From: Gaeumannomyces sp. JS-464
Lineage: Eukaryota > Ascomycota > Sordariomycetes > Magnaporthales > Magnaporthaceae
Assembly (NCBI GenBank): GCA_002197995.1
Contig: NGZR01000003.1
Span: 4,774,001-4,838,000 of the forward strand
DNA: 64,000 bases
Direction of reading: 5' to 3'
Positions 31,841-43,936 of the stretch are shown here, piece by piece; position 1 is the first letter of the stretch, and each line of letters begins with the position of its first letter. Below the pieces are notes generated by a model, which was not told the DNA's origin, ran no database searches, and was given only the letters and a program-made list of their open reading frames with translations. The translations under genes were made by a program, and so were the position numbers.

Positions 31841-33734
31841 CTTGAATGATTGTGGTGGTGGTGACGAAGCTTGTCGACTTGATTTCGTTCGAGGAATTTA
31901 ATGAGAGACGAAAGCAATGATTTGTCGACCGGCGACGAGCAAGATTAAACAGTTGACGAACTACAAGTTGTGAAAAACGGGTGTAGAGAAGAGGATGGAG
32001 AGGAGAAAAGAGAACAAGAGATCGCCGGTGTTGGCTTTCAAGGTGGACGGTCCTATATATCCGTTTCCCTCTGCGACACTTCGCCCGTGGCAGACTAGGC
32101 ATGGGTGGAACAGCGGTGATCATCGACGGCCGGTCCGGGTTTCATCCAGAGACACAGCAGAGGATCTCGAAGATCCGAAAGAATCGCCGTGGCTTGGCCC
32201 TGGTAGCTCGGACCCTGCCCTCCACCGAGGTACGCAAAGCACCCTCACCCCAAGATTGCTACGTACGGGGGAGGAGCCACGGCTTTCCTCCAGATGGCCC
32301 ACCAGCGGCTCCCTGGTCCCCTGGTCTTGTTCAGGGCCTGGTGTCTGGGTCAGAGACCGTGTTCTGGCCCTCGGCCTCCAAAAACAAGGCTAGATCCCGG
32401 CTGCCACCGCCAGAAACAGTATGTTAGCTCGGCGCGGGCTGGATAAGCTTGAACCCATACTGCCATGCAAGTGGGGAGGGGTGGCTCTTTCCCCCCAACC
32501 GCAGAGCAACGAGATGAAACGCTGTCTGTCTGCGGCGGTTCATTAGGCCAAAACCTTCGCCTTTACCCCCATAATCCCGCGTCTTGGCTCCACTGTGGCC
32601 AAACTGGCCGGCCGGCGCATTTCGTTATGCAATTAGGGAGGGAAGCCAAGACAATTTTACATTTTAAGCGCATTCTCTTGCCGCGGGGGTTTGGGGCATG
32701 TTTGGCGGAGGAAACAGAGGTCTGGAACCTCCCCTGTGGAAACGCGACTGTCAGGGCTCGACGATCAGACATCAGTGGGCCTTTTCCGTCCCTTCCGTGT
32801 TGCAGAAGACCCCTAGGTTGGCCACGCAATACGAGCAAAAAAGAAAGGAACAGAAAAGAATGGATCGGATGCCAGCAGACTCATCCAGACAATTCCACCC
32901 CGTCAAACAAGGACGCGCTCGTGCTTGGAGAATTGGAGACCACCAGGGGGGTCCTGTCCTTTGCTTGTGTCCAAAAGCTTATCGAATCTTGCCTGTCCAT
33001 CCTTTTCACGGGCTTCTCCTGTCGCAGTCAGCGACCATCTCGTCTCGTCTTAGATGGGCCTCTCATCAGCTGTGAACATCTGGTCTGAGGTCCCTTAGGT
33101 TACCGCCGTTGTGAAGCCATGGCTGATGTGATCATCTAAACTGTGAGACATCGCCACGACTCGTGCACACACTGACCTGATGGGAAACCGTGCAAAGGGG
33201 CCACAAGCCAACAGCACAGCCAGCCCGCCGGCCAGCTTAAGGCCGCCTGTCGCGAAAACACGCCTCAATAGAATGTCCTCCTGATGGCCATTCGCTGAGA
33301 GACAATTAGGCGCTCGGCACCTGTACTCTCAAAACAGCCGTGTTTTTCCTGTCCCTTTTCTGCGCATTTCAGCTCTGGGCCACCGAGGCCAGCCTGGCGG
33401 CCGTTGGCCTCACAACAATCACGAATCAGCTCTTCATGCTGTGGCACCCAGGCGGTTGGTCGCTGAACAACATCGAACAACAGCAGTGAAAACGTCTCCA
33501 AGGCCGACACCTGCGCCAGTGTTTGAAGACCCCACCTAAAAGTGGTATTTTTATTTTTATGTTTTAATATTCTTACCTTTCCCCTTTTTTTGTCCTTTCG
33601 TCTTTTCTCGTCCTCCTTTCAATGCCTGCCTGCCCCATGCCACCGCCCTTCTGCCATCCCATCTCGCCTTTCACGATCCAATTTCGTTCTTGCTTTATTG
33701 CACGCACACCCAGCTCCGTCGTCCCGCCACCCCA
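31841..33734. other. Intergenic region
   Basis: Contains the promoter of the secreted-peptide gene (first 220 bases) and the 3' flank of the hydrolase gene. No other gene seen. Confidence 0.5.
32054..32060 (-). promoter_or_regulatory. TATA box of the secreted-peptide gene
   Basis: On the minus strand GGATATATAGG lies about 215 bases before the ATG and is followed by a long C/T-rich tract (CTCTTTTCTCCTCTCC) where transcription would be expected to start. The spacing and context fit a fungal core promoter. Confidence 0.55.
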
Positions 33735-34940
33735 TCATGCCCATGCGCCACTCCCCGACTGACCCTCCCAGCTCCAGTTCTTGTACTCCACCGTCCATTT
33801 ATTGGAGACCAGACTGCCTAGTGACTTGGCGTCGAGAAGAATCTGTTTGGACCTTTCGTCCTTCCGGAATTGCCACTGCAGGTACGCAACGGCTGCCTTG
33901 CCAAACTTGCCGCCGTTGGTCGTCCCGTAAGTGCCACCATGGCCCGTATCCAGGCTTGCCTTGTACGCGGGAACACCGGCGGGTAGGAGCTTGTAATCTT
34001 TCTCGGCCTGCCGGGGTCGGGAAGGCGTTGGCCTGTCAGCACGTCATGAAACCGGCAGCCTCCTGGAACGAACATGCCCAAGGCCGTTCGACTCACGTTT
34101 GGATAACCCATGTCCTTAGGACCGCCCACGAACCAAGCGACCGGGACGTTGATCTTCTCGAGCAGGTACCTCCTCTCGTCCTGGAATATGGCGATGTTGA
34201 AGAGCATGATGCGCTTGACCCGCGGATCGTTGTAGGCCGTCGACATGGCCGACAACCCGCCGCAGCTGTGGCCGGCCGTGATGATGTTGACGACGTCGAC
34301 GTTGCCGTACTTACCCGCCCCGCCTTTTACGGCCCAGTCCACGGACGCGCGCATATCCGTCACGAGGCTTTGTCGGTTCTGCGCAACGGGCCCATCCGCG
34401 GAAATGACGTACTACAAAGGGCTCCCGCCTTATAATTAGGGCTCGCCATCCTCAAGTGGTTACACATTCACGGAAAACGGAACAGAGTTAACGTACGCCG
34501 TGGCTTGCGATCTCGAGCAAAAAGTTGCGATACTCGGACCCGCCACTCATGGCGCAGCCACCGTTGCCCCAGGCAATGAACCCCATGGACACATTGCCGG
34601 CAGGCGGCGTTTGCGGTGCGTAAATGGTATGCCCGGGCAGCGAAGGGTCCGTCAAGACGCGGGCCGGGTAGGGACCCGAACCAGGGCCGGCCACGCCGCC
34701 GCCGCGGGGGGTCTCAGACCCAATGGCCCCCGGGTTGTTGCCCGTGCGAGCCAGGTAGGCGGCCAGGTCGGTCAGGCTGATGCAGAAAATGCCCCCGGCG
34801 ATCGTGTCGTCTCCAGTGGGTGGGAAATATCCGGGTCGTGGCCGGAAGGGCTGCTGCTGCCGGGGCTCGAGGCTGAGGGGTGACGCAAGCGCGCCGCTCA
34901 CTGCTAGAGCAGCCACGAGCAGACTTGAGATCGATGCCAT
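33735..34940 (-). CDS. Secreted alpha/beta hydrolase
   Basis: Three exons (34940-34497, 34411-34097, 34007-33735) with GTACGT..GTAG and GTGAGT..GCAG introns give 343 residues without frame breaks. The signal peptide is MASISSLLVAALAVSGALA. The fold is recognisable from IAWGNGGCAMSG with the following LEIASHG, the nucleophile elbow AGHSCGG (Ser197), FVGGPKDMGYPN, and DTGHGGTYG with the likely catalytic His276. The C-terminus WTVEYKNWSW is typical of this fungal secreted family. Its members are annotated as alpha/beta hydrolases or PHB-depolymerase-like proteins, and the substrate is unknown. The Cys after the catalytic Ser may pair with another cysteine. It is the best-preserved multi-exon gene here and shows that not all of the sequence carries indels. 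Confidence 0.88.
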
Positions 34941-36342
34941 TTCTGTTAATAAGACAGCAGTCTAGTCTCGACGGTGTGGGTGTTTGCTGGCGTTGGTTAG
35001 CCTTGGCGATATTTCCGGACTATCCAGACTGTAGACTATCACATCTCGGAGGATTAGATCTCCTGGATCTGAGATTTCCCCTGGCTTATGAACCCTCCTG
35101 CTTCCCGATGATACCACCCATCGACAGTCTATGTCGGTAGCTGTGCTTGCCAAGCGACAGCTCGACCCGGGCGGTGGTGCTGCCCGGCACTCATCGTCGG
35201 AAGTACCACCGTCGCGCGATTTCCCCATTGGGAATCACCGTCCGATGCTATTCGCGGGGAATCAACAGCAGCGGGCGCAACCGCGGGGTGGACCAATTTG
35301 AGGCTCGACAATAGCCGGCAACCGCCCTTCATCTTCCGAGATGGCAATCTTCACTTCTCGATCGCTAGGACGTGGACAGGGCCGTCGCCATCGCCGTGTC
35401 TTCGCGCATCTACCATGGAGGCCACGTATACTCACCCCCAGGGGCCGCGGTCGAGGGCAACAGCAACTCGGTTGCGTCCTGAATTACGCAGACGCAGCAC
35501 AGCATCGATGGTCTTGGCTCTGACGATGGAATAAGCAACCACGGAGGTCCAAGGCCCGTCACGCCCGGTCAGCCGCAGCTCCCGTTCGCCCACGCATGAC
35601 GCATATCTGCGCTCAGCCGCGTGCCGGGGAATCTCGACTCCGAACAGGGTGCGTTTGAGGAAATATCGAGAACGAAGCGGGTGCTTGGTCGCCCGATATC
35701 GGCCCAGCAAAGAGCTTTGCAAGGCTGGGATCGAACCTTGGATCTCCTGGCTTCTCTTATGTGAGGTGGGTTAGGTGTTTGGAGATTCATTATCTAGTGA
35801 TTGGTTCGTTCCGCAAAGTGAACCGCGATGCCAATGGCAGTCAAACTCAGGCCGGAGCGCTGAAGCTCCCGACCCCACGTCAGGTGGGATGTGTCTGATT
35901 GATCACGAGCTCCATGTCCAGCTGGATTCTGCCAATCCCTTTCACAGAGAGCTTTCTCTGGGGCTCCAAATACAGCGACACAAACTCGGCCAAGCTACAG
36001 TAAGTTAAGCTCCAACCACAAGCAGAGCACCTACATAGTGTCGCCCGACGTCACAGCTTACAGCTTGTGCGGTGCGCCTCCGTCCCATTCCCCTCACTCA
36101 TCACAGCTGCAAGTGAGCTTCCAATCCCAACCCCGCATTTGCTCAAGCCAGCCACCACCACAACCCGACCTTGGGCCTCAAACAAACCCCTCCCGTCTTT
36201 TCCTGCACTGCCATCTCGCGTTTGTCCTTTTAATCTCCCTCTTGTTCTCGTGATCAGATCCGCTCGCTTCATCTGCTTGTTTCCTCTCCATTGCTCAGCT
36301 TCCGCAGCCGCCGCCAGCAAGTGGCCCTTGGCGACGACAGCG
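34941..36342. other. Divergent intergenic region
   Basis: Promoters of the hydrolase (minus) and the AMMECR1 gene (plus). C/T-rich from about 36060 to 36300. A tRNA-like B-box at about 35728-35738 was examined and rejected. No gene seen. Confidence 0.5.
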
Positions 36343-37183
36343 ATGGCGACCACCGAGCACTGCCTCTTCTGCTTCGAAACGCTGGCCGCCCACCTCGAGG
36401 ATCGCGAGCCGCTGTCTCTCGCCGAGGTTCAAAAGTCCTGGGCCGCCTACTTGGTCACCGCCGACGGCGCCGGCGCCAAGTTGGCCGCCCCGAAGCAGAT
36501 CCCGGCCCTCCGCCGCCTCGCCGCCTCGCCCTCGGGCGCCTCGTCGTCGTCGTCGGCCGCCTCGAGCACCACGTCTCTGTCGACTGACACGGCCGCCACC
36601 ACGCCCAACAACAACAGCGGCGAGCAGCTGGCGACGGCGGAAGCGGCAGCAGCAGCAGCAGCCCCACCGGCCGAGTCCCCGCTCTTCGTGACGTGGAACA
36701 CGCTCTCGGCGCGGCACGGCGCCTCGCTGCGCGGCTGCATCGGCACCTTCGAGGCACAGCCGCTCGAGGAAGGGCTGTCGTCGTACGCGCTGACGGCGGC
36801 GCTGCACGACACGCTGCTTCGACCCGGTCCGGCCCCGCGAGCTGCCGTCCCTCGAGGTGGCCGTGACGCTGCTGACGGACTTTGAGGACGCCGACGGCGC
36901 CGACGACTGGGAGCTCGGGCTGCACGGCCTGCGCATCAGCTTCTACCACCACGGCCGCCGCTACGGCGCCACGTACCTGCCCGACGTCGCGCCCGAGCAG
37001 GGCTGGACCAAGGAGGAGACGGTCGTCAGCCTCATGCGCAAGGCCGGCTGGATGGGCCGCAAGGACAGGTGGCGCGACGTCGAGCTCAAGGTCGTGCGCT
37101 ACCAGGGCCGCAAGGAGAGCGTCGAGTACGATACGTACAAGCGCTGGAGGGACTGGGCCGACAAGAACGAGTCTGCGCCGTGA
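36343..37183 (+). CDS. AMMECR1: AMMECR1-domain protein (one frame break)
   Basis: The AMMECR1 domain is conserved from archaea to humans, and its biochemical role is unresolved. The family signature LRGCIGTF is at residues 129-136, preceded by PLFVTWNT. The second half contains PSLEVAVTLLTDFEDA, GLHGLRISF, RYGATYLPDVAPEQGW and a C-terminal region ending KRWRDWADKNESAP. Residues about 62-110 are a Ser/Ala/Thr/Asn-rich insert in the N-terminal part, common in fungal versions. The frame changes once near 36824 (between ALHDT and FDPVRPRELP), consistent with one extra or missing base; corrected length is about 280. No intron. The start at 36343 (gcgATGgcg) is where similarity begins. Confidence 0.88.
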
Positions 37184-37656
37184 ACAAGTCGGGTGATCCC
37201 CGTGATTAATGCGTGCCTTCATCGCTCGGTGATCCGCCCCTCCCGACTCCCCCCCAACAAGGTGATAATCTTTATATAAGGGATCCCGACAGGTCGAGTT
37301 GGCTTTTGGGTGCGCTAAAAGTAACAGTAGATGGTCTGCCCATATGCCTGCTGGAGTTTTGGGTGCGTCGATCGGATCAGTGACCTGGGCAGCTATTTTT
37401 GGTTTGTTCTTGCTTTCCCATCATTTGACATCTTTCCCTCTCGGCGTCCAAGGCGAGTAGTGGCCACGGGGGTGCTCTAGGTATGTCATCTCAGGTTTTT
37501 ATCATTAGAGAGGTTAGAAGGGGCTGGTAGGGGCTGGGTTCCGACAGGAGGTCCTTCGGCAGCCTCCCTCGTTGCAACAGCATCAATGCGAACGCAATGC
37601 GCCGCTTTTTACTGGGCTGCTCAAATCTGCAAGTATGTCTTTGCGCTTATAGGGCC

Positions 37657-37690
37657 CGGCATATATTTCTCCAAAGGGAGATATATGCCG
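37657..37690. repeat. Imperfect hairpin, 34 bp
   Basis: CGGCATATAT on the left pairs with ATATATGCCG on the right, with inner TCTCC/GGAGA pairing around a short AAAG loop. It lies between two converging genes. It could act in 3'-end formation or be a remnant of a small inverted-repeat element. Confidence 0.7.
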
Positions 37691-37723
37691 AACTAGATTC
37701 ATGGCAACAACTTGGTAATATCA

Positions 37724-37737
37724 CGGGATATATCCCG
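37724..37737. repeat. Perfect 14-bp palindrome
   Basis: CGGGATATATCCCG, self-complementary, 33 bases after the hairpin. The sequence resembles the outer arm of that hairpin (CGG..ATATAT). Confidence 0.75.
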
Positions 37738-38191
37738 AGGCCCTCCTGACAGTCACGGTTTGTGGACGATCGCAGATTGAAGGGGATGATAAGGCCGGTG
37801 CGCGATTAATAGGGAGTGGTGTTGGGAATAGGTAGCGATCGTTCCAGAGGTACGTGATCTCGGGTTGTAAGTCGGCCCCTTCGCGGAATTCATTTGCCAA
37901 ACCCACTTTTAAAAAATGAGGATTCAAGCCGGCTGCGGCGGTGACCTCTGTTGAGATTACCACTCTACAGGGGCGTAATCAAGCTGATCATCTTGAGAGT
38001 ACATGGAATTTTCATGTCGCTTGACTATTCTTGATTTACAACAACGTAGGTATCGGTTTGAGAGAGTAGACAGCATCGAACACTGGACCCGCACCGTGGG
38101 TTCGTTGACCTCGTGGGCCCTGGAAATACCACGAGAAAGTCTTTCTGGGAATTATTTGTTATCTAGATGTAGGCGCTGGCTTGATGCATCT

Positions 38192-39426
38192 TTACTGTCC
38201 GGCTCCACGACCAGCTCCGGCACCGGCACCACCACCTCCCATCATTGATCGCGCCCTTGGAAAGGGACTTGGTCAGTATACGCGAGATCTTGTGGGCCGT
38301 CGGGGGTGAGGGACGCTTGAGAAAAACTTACATCTCTGCAATGGTGGGGTCTGACATGAGGGCCGACATGTCAGGCATGCCGCCGCCGCTGCTAAACTGA
38401 TTCGCCATCTCGCGCAGGCGCGGGTTGCTCATCAGGTTGCTCATCATGTCGGGGTTGCTCATGAGGCTCTGCGCCATGGATGCGAACATGGGGTTGCTCA
38501 TGATGGAGCCGAAGTCGGGCATGCCGCCGCCACCGCCGCCGGCGCCGGCGCCGGCGCCGCCCAGCAGGTCGCTTAGGCTCGGAGTGGCGCCACGGGCAGC
38601 GCTGCCCGCGACGTTAAGGCCCAACTCCTCAACCTTCCTCTTGGCCGTCTCGTAGCCCTTCTTCATGGGCTCGCTACCCCCGTTGCCCTCGTACTCGATG
38701 CCCTTCTCGTAGGCCTCCATGGAGCCCTGAGGGTCTCCGAGGGCGAACCTGGCCAGGCCCAGGCGGCTCCAGGCCTTGGTGTAGGTCGGGTCGATGGCGA
38801 CGGCCGCCTCGGCGTCGGCGCGGGCCTTCTCGTGGCTCTTGTCGGCGCTGTAGGCGGCGGCGCGGTTGGAGAGGTAGATGACGTTGTCCGGGTTCAGGGT
38901 CAGCGCCTGGGAGTAGTAGTCGACGGCGGACGTGTAATCCTTCTGCGCCATGGCCGCGTTGCCCTTGGACTTGAGGCCCTCGGCCTCCTTCTTCTTCTCC
39001 TCCGAGACGGGGCCCGGCGGCGGAGGAGTCGCCAGCGCCAGGCTTGGATGCACCCTTTAGCTTCTCGTAAACGGAGTAGATCTTGAGCAGGTTCTGGTCG
39101 CCGATGGCAGCCGAGACGGCGGCCTTGTCTGTGGGGTCGACCTTGAACGACTCGGCGATGCAGTTGACGGCCACATCGATCGATTCCCGGTCGTCGGCGG
39201 CGAGGGTGCCGTCGCTGGCCGAGGCCGTCAGGAAGTCGCAGATGGCTAGCGCCAGGCGCTGCTTCGATGTTGTGGCCTTTTCGGTTTGGTTTGAGACGTG
39301 TTAGAGCGCATTTTCTGCACGAAGACGTTGCATACCAGGCAACAAAGGAGCATCGGGATCGATCTTTGGCTTAGTCTCCTGCCGTGTCGAAAGGCTGTTG
39401 CTGCCCGTCAAGAAATTACCCACCAT
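38192..39426 (-). CDS. SGT2: Sgt2/SGTA co-chaperone with TPR repeats (one frame break)
   Basis: Sgt2 captures tail-anchored membrane proteins and hands them to the GET pathway. The N-terminal homodimer domain (SKQRLALAICDFL, VAVNCIAESFKVD) binds Get4/5. Three TPRs follow (EGLKSKGNAAMAQKDYTSAV, NPDNVIYLSNRAAAYS, AWSRLGLARFALGDPQGSME). The C-terminus is rich in Met, Asn and Gly (SNPMFASMAQSLMSNPDMMS) as in the substrate-binding region. Proposed exons are 39426-39424 (ATG alone), 39276-38332 and 38255-38192. The first intron would be GTGGGT..AAAAG with a CTAAC branch site and the last GTAAGT..CAAG, the protein ending GRGAGQ. A single frame break near 39012 lies in a CCTCCGCCGCC stretch. About 337 residues. 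The one-codon first exon is the least certain part. Confidence 0.88.
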
Positions 39427-39887
39427 ATTGGTAGCGATTCAACTGTACTGTGCCAAAGACGGAGATGGGACGAGGATGCGATCGTTCTCGTGCTGCTCAG
39501 CAAGAACAGCGGCGAAAGCGCAAAGAGCAGATGAGGGCGGACTGCAAAGTAGAGACAGGATCTTAGGTTTGATTTGTCTCTTTTGTTTCCTCGACCGCGC
39601 TACACACTCCACCTTCAGGGTCCGGTGGTGGAAGCAGATGGAGGGGTCGAGAACAGTTGAGGCTGCTGCGCCACGAAGCCACAGTCATGCATTCAGGAGG
39701 GGTCTGGCCGTCCCTGTGCAACGTCAGTCGCCCCGCTTTGGAGCTCAAGTGGGTCCCATCGTTTCCAGAGCCTCACCTTTTTCCAGCCTTGAGCTGAGCT
39801 GAATCCCCTCGCAAACGCCTCAACGCGACAAACGGCCGAGAAGCCAGTATCCTCACTCCCCCGTCGGGAGCCCCCCTTTCGCCCAGT
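39427..39887. other. Divergent promoter region, SGT2 and RING-CH gene
   Basis: 460 bases between the two start codons. No gene seen. Confidence 0.5.
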
Positions 39888-41812
39888 ATGTCGAGCGATG
39901 CCGGCGCATCGTCCCCGACTACCGATAGGCCAGGCACACCGACCACAGCGACTGGCGCGCTGACGCCATCGCGGACCTCGAGCGCTGCCGCGAGCACTGC
40001 AAGCACCGCAAGCACCTCAAGCACCTCAAGCACCGCTAGCCCACCACGGCCGCAGCCGACGAGGACGCTGTCGATATCGGATCCCAACCTCCACGTCTGC
40101 TTCATATGCCTACTCAACTCCAACGAGACGCCCGGCGCAACATGGGTGAACCCGTGCCCCTGCACACTTGAGGCCCACGAGGACTGCATGCTGAAGTGGG
40201 TGGCGCAAATGGAGGCTTCGGGCAACCCCGGCGGCGGCAGGCGCGGCTCCAGAAACAAGGGGGCCTGCGCTGCCCAGCCTGCAAAGGCGCCATACAGGTG
40301 TTTGAGCCCTTCGACCCTATGATGTGGCTACGCGACCGCGCCCACCGCGCCTTCAGCCGCACCTCCCCCGTCATCAGCATGATGGGCTCCTTTGCCGTGG
40401 CCGGATCTGCGCACTACGGTATCACGGCCATGTCATTGTTTGCCGGCGGCAACACAACGATGGCTTGGCTACGTGTGGGCGAGATGAGCAGAAGACCCCC
40501 GGGCGTCGTCTGGTGGAGGCACGCCCCGACCTATGCCTTCGTCAGCAGAGCTTGGTTGCTGCACCTGCTCATGCCGGGTCTGCTGCTGAACAAGGCTATT
40601 CCCGGTATCGACACATACCTGCTCCTGCCTGTCTCTCTTGCCGTAGGTCTCCATTCCGTGCACGTCTCTTGCTAGCACCTGCGATGTTTGGCTATCTTTA
40701 CTTACGTGCTCTCGATGCAGTATGGATTCTCCCTGGCGGCGCGAGACCAAATGCCCGTGTGGCCACTATCCCCCGAGTGGGCTATGACAGTGATGCCCTG
40801 CATCAGCTTGTCCTACTGTCACATGTACTACGAGTTCTTCGGCCGCTTTGAGAGGCGTCTCAACCAAACCCTCCGCGGTAACCAAGTTCTGGACGAGACG
40901 GAGGTGCGACAGCCACCACAGCAGGAGGAACGGCAACAAGGTCGTCAGCAGCGGGCCGGTGGTCGGGCCGGAGCCAACAACAACAACAACAATGACAACA
41001 ATATCGGCATTGGCACGGCGATCTTCAGATTGGCGGGTGCCTTCGTCAACATATTCCTCGAGGACGCGATTGATATCGGAGATGATGATGAGGAGGAGGA
41101 GGAAGCTGGCGCGGAAGACCTCATCGAGGTCGAGGTTGGTGTGGATGAAGACGGCAGGCTCCAAATCGAAGTCCACGATGAGGAGGGAGCTGCAGTGCTG
41201 GAAGGCGATGCGGAAGCACGTGCTGTTCTCGAGGAAGCCATCCAAGCCGTGCAGGCAGACATGGACGCCGCAGCCCTGGCTGAAGATAACCAGGAGCCTG
41301 CTACTACGGCTGCCGCTGAGGATGCGGCACCGGCTCAGCCGCAGGAAGCCGTACCAGAGCCTCCGGCTGCCGCTGCAGCCGAGGCGCCAGCGGAAGATGC
41401 TGCGCCGGCCGATCCTCCTCCGCCCATCGACGCGGACCAGGAGAATCGCAATCAGCCGCAGTGGCAGCGGCAGGTTGGCGCTAATAATACGGGCGGCACC
41501 TGGTCCAGAATAATCAACGGGACCGTCTCAGCGCTACTCCTGCCCCATATATCGTATGTAATGGGCGAGCTGCTGCGCGTGACGCTGCCGTCGCGCTGGG
41601 TCCGGTCGCCCGCCTGGGGCAAGCCTAAGGGGCTGCTCCAGCACCGGTGGGGACGCAGTCTCATGGGCGGCTGTCTCTTTGTCGTCCTGCGGGACGCGTT
41701 TCTGCTCTACTTCAAATATCGGCAGGTTCAGCTGCGGAAAAACCGCCGCGTCAAGAATGTCGAGCGACGGGTTGGCGGCAGAAGGGGTGCTCCGACCTCG
41801 GCCGCCTCCTGA
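39888..41812 (+). CDS. RING-CH (MARCH-type) membrane E3 ubiquitin ligase (one frame break)
   Basis: MARCH-type ligases ubiquitinate membrane proteins through an N-terminal RING-CH domain. Here Cys71, Cys74, Cys90, Cys92, His97 and Cys100 (CFIC, NPCPC, HEDC), then CPAC after the break, complete the C4HC3 pattern. Hydrophobic segments follow (VISMMGSFAVAGSAHYGITA, LLHLLMPGLLLNK, LLLPVSLA), then an Asn-, Glu- and Ala-rich hydrophilic region of about 230 residues and a C-terminal segment with further hydrophobic stretches (MGGCLFVVLRDAFLLYF). The frame shifts near 40235 inside a GGC repeat. The intron is 40643-40720 (GTAGGT..GCAG). About 615 residues. The target organelle is not evident; a mitochondrial MARCH5-like role is one possibility. 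Confidence 0.85.
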
Positions 41813-42283
41813 GAATCCGCATCATAGCACAGTGACAAACCCGACTAGAAACTATATGGGTGGCAAGCACTTGCGGGGACTTTTATTCCAGGTCCCTTGC
41901 GTGTATGATTTTTTTTTAGGCTTGATTCCTTTCCTCTCGGTTGCGTTGGGGCTGTATGCGATATGGGCGGGACATAGCGGAACTCGTAGAACACGATTCA
42001 TCAGGACTTGGACAAAGAGTTTATATCAAACAAGCATCCAAAAAGCCTCGATTCTTTGAAGGGATTATTTTTTTTTCGCAAAGAATACCTACCAGGTATG
42101 CACCCACCTCCCTATCGCCATCATGAGTATCACAGGATTGCGTGTATGTGAAGATGACGTCTTGACCCACGGCATTTCGTTCCATGGCTCTCTCTCATCT
42201 CCCGAGTGGAAACCTGCTGATAACCGTCCAAAAGTCCAAGCCCAAAAAAAATATATACAACCCTCGCGGCCTCACATTTTAAA
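41813..42283. other. Convergent intergenic region
   Basis: 3' flanks of the RING-CH gene and galactokinase. A T tract is at about 41909-41917. No gene seen. Confidence 0.5.
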
Positions 42284-43936
42284 TCACTCAAGCGTGCCCT
42301 GCCCAATAAAAAACAGGGCGCTGCCGCTGCCGGGCCGACTCGCCACGATGGCGCCCTCCTTCTGCTCCGGGGTCAGGTCCCGCTTGGAGTAGTATTCCTT
42401 CTCCCAGGCCTCGGTCACGGCGGCGACCTTGTCGGCGGGCACGAGGTGGACGCTGCAGCCGCCCCAGCCGGCGCCCGTCAGGCGGCTGCCGTAGCTGCCG
42501 GCCCTGCGGGCGATGGCGCACAGCTCGTCGATCTCGGGGCAGCTGCACTCGTAGAGGTCGCGGCACGAGTCTTGCGTCTCGTTCAGCTTGGCGCCCAGCA
42601 GCGCGTTGTACGCGGCCGTGTCGGAAACCAAGGAAGAGGCAACGGCGACGTCAGGTTTCTCGAGCAGGACCATGAACTCGAGGACGCGCAGGGCCTCGGA
42701 GAAGACGTGCTCGGCGCGCTGGCGCAGCTTGAAGCGGTCGGCGCGGATGGGGAAGCGCGAGGTGAATTTGGCGTTGAGCTCGTCGACCGTCATGCCCAGG
42801 GCCGCGGCGACCTCGTCGCGCGTGTAGCCCTCCTCCTTGGTCAGGGTGGAGCGCGCGAGGGCCAGCAGCAGCGCGAGCTGCTCCTGCTGGGTCGCGGGGG
42901 GCGCGACGCCGCCCTCGGCCGCGCGCGTGGCGAAGTAGGTCTCGTGGAAGCCGTGCAGAGAGATGCCGAGCGGGGAGCTGTCGGTCGGCAGGGGCAGGCC
43001 CGGCGGGTTGAGCACGGCGTGGAGGTATGCGGCCGCCAGGGTGCACTCGACGACGCGCAGGTTGTACTGGACCGGCCCCGTGACGAACTTGTTGGCCGTC
43101 ACGAAAGACTGGGCGATGACGAAGCAGAGCTCTGGGTTAGTGGCCGGGAAGAATACCGGCTTCGCCGTGAGGGTGGGGGTGAAGGAGACGAAGAGGGCAG
43201 AGCCGCGCTGGGAGAAGACCGAGGCGGACTGATCCATCCTGTTCCCAAGTTAGCCCGGGCTGCCACATGTGCAGATGTACTAGAGTCCCGCTGCTCACCC
43301 TCCAGAGTTGACGCCGACGCCACGCTCGCTGACAATGGCGAGCTCGGTGAGCTCCTTCTTGTCGATGTCCTTCTCGCCGTTGGCGACCATAACGGCCAGC
43401 GCGCTGGCGCTCGTGAAGGCAGCACTGGAGCTCACGCCACCGCCGACGGGGACGGTACCATCCATAAGGACTCGCATGCCAGTGGGGACGAAGCCATCGC
43501 CGCGCTTGCGGCGCAGCAGCTCGAGGGCGCCGCGCAGACCGCACTTGAAGTAGTTGGTCCACTCGTGCACGGTGCTGTCGATCTCGACGTCGCCCGAGAC
43601 GGGCAGCTCAAAGTCCTTGGCGGGGAACCTGTCGCCCAGCACGTTGGCGATCTGCACCCTGTAGGTGCCGCCCGTGCTGCTGCCCACGTCCTCGGGGGAC
43701 ACGGCGATCAGGGCGTCGGCGGCGATGGCCATGGGCAGCACCGAGTACAGGCTGTAGTCGATGTGCTCACCGATGATGTTGACGCGGCCCGGCGACCGGG
43801 CCACAAAGGCCGGCGCGTGGCCGTATAGCTCCTCGAACCGCGCAACCAGGCGCCTCCAGCGCGCCCGCTCCGAGCCGAGCGCCGGCGCCGGGTAGATGTC
43901 CGCGAGGGACTGCGCCTTGGGGACGGGGCCGGACAT
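42284..43936 (-). CDS. GAL1: Galactokinase
   Basis: Phosphorylates galactose to galactose-1-phosphate in the Leloir pathway. Two exons (43936-43299 and 43238-42284; GTGAGC..ACAG intron) give 530 residues in an intact frame. The GalK signature GRVNIIGEHIDY is at 50-61, the GHMP kinase ATP-binding loop PVGGGVSSSAAF at 163-174, the NSGGMDQSASV segment spans the intron, and the third GHMP motif GAGWGGCSVH is at 468-477. This is full fungal length. There is no sign of the Gal3-type loss of two residues in the GGGVSSSAA loop, so it should be catalytic. Start at 43936; upstream in-frame sequence to 44017 is not conserved-looking. The GAL genes are not clustered here. Confidence 0.93.

Larger units (their letters stand above)
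37184..38191. other. Convergent intergenic region with two palindromes
   Basis: 3' flanks of the AMMECR1 gene and SGT2. Two palindromic sequences sit 33 bases apart (listed separately). No gene seen. Confidence 0.5.

Noticed and set aside
33542..34435. Plus-strand open frame of 297 codons
   Set aside because: Covers the complement of the hydrolase exons and introns. The minus-strand three-exon model is clearly the real gene.
35700..35790. tRNA-like B-box (GGTTCGATCCC on the minus strand)
   Set aside because: The T-arm stem forms only two pairs, and I could not find an A-box, anticodon arm or acceptor stem at proper distances.
42446..43828. Plus-strand open frame of 460 codons
   Set aside because: It is the complement of galactokinase. 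Its translation is an artefact of GC-rich codons and has no recognisable domain.
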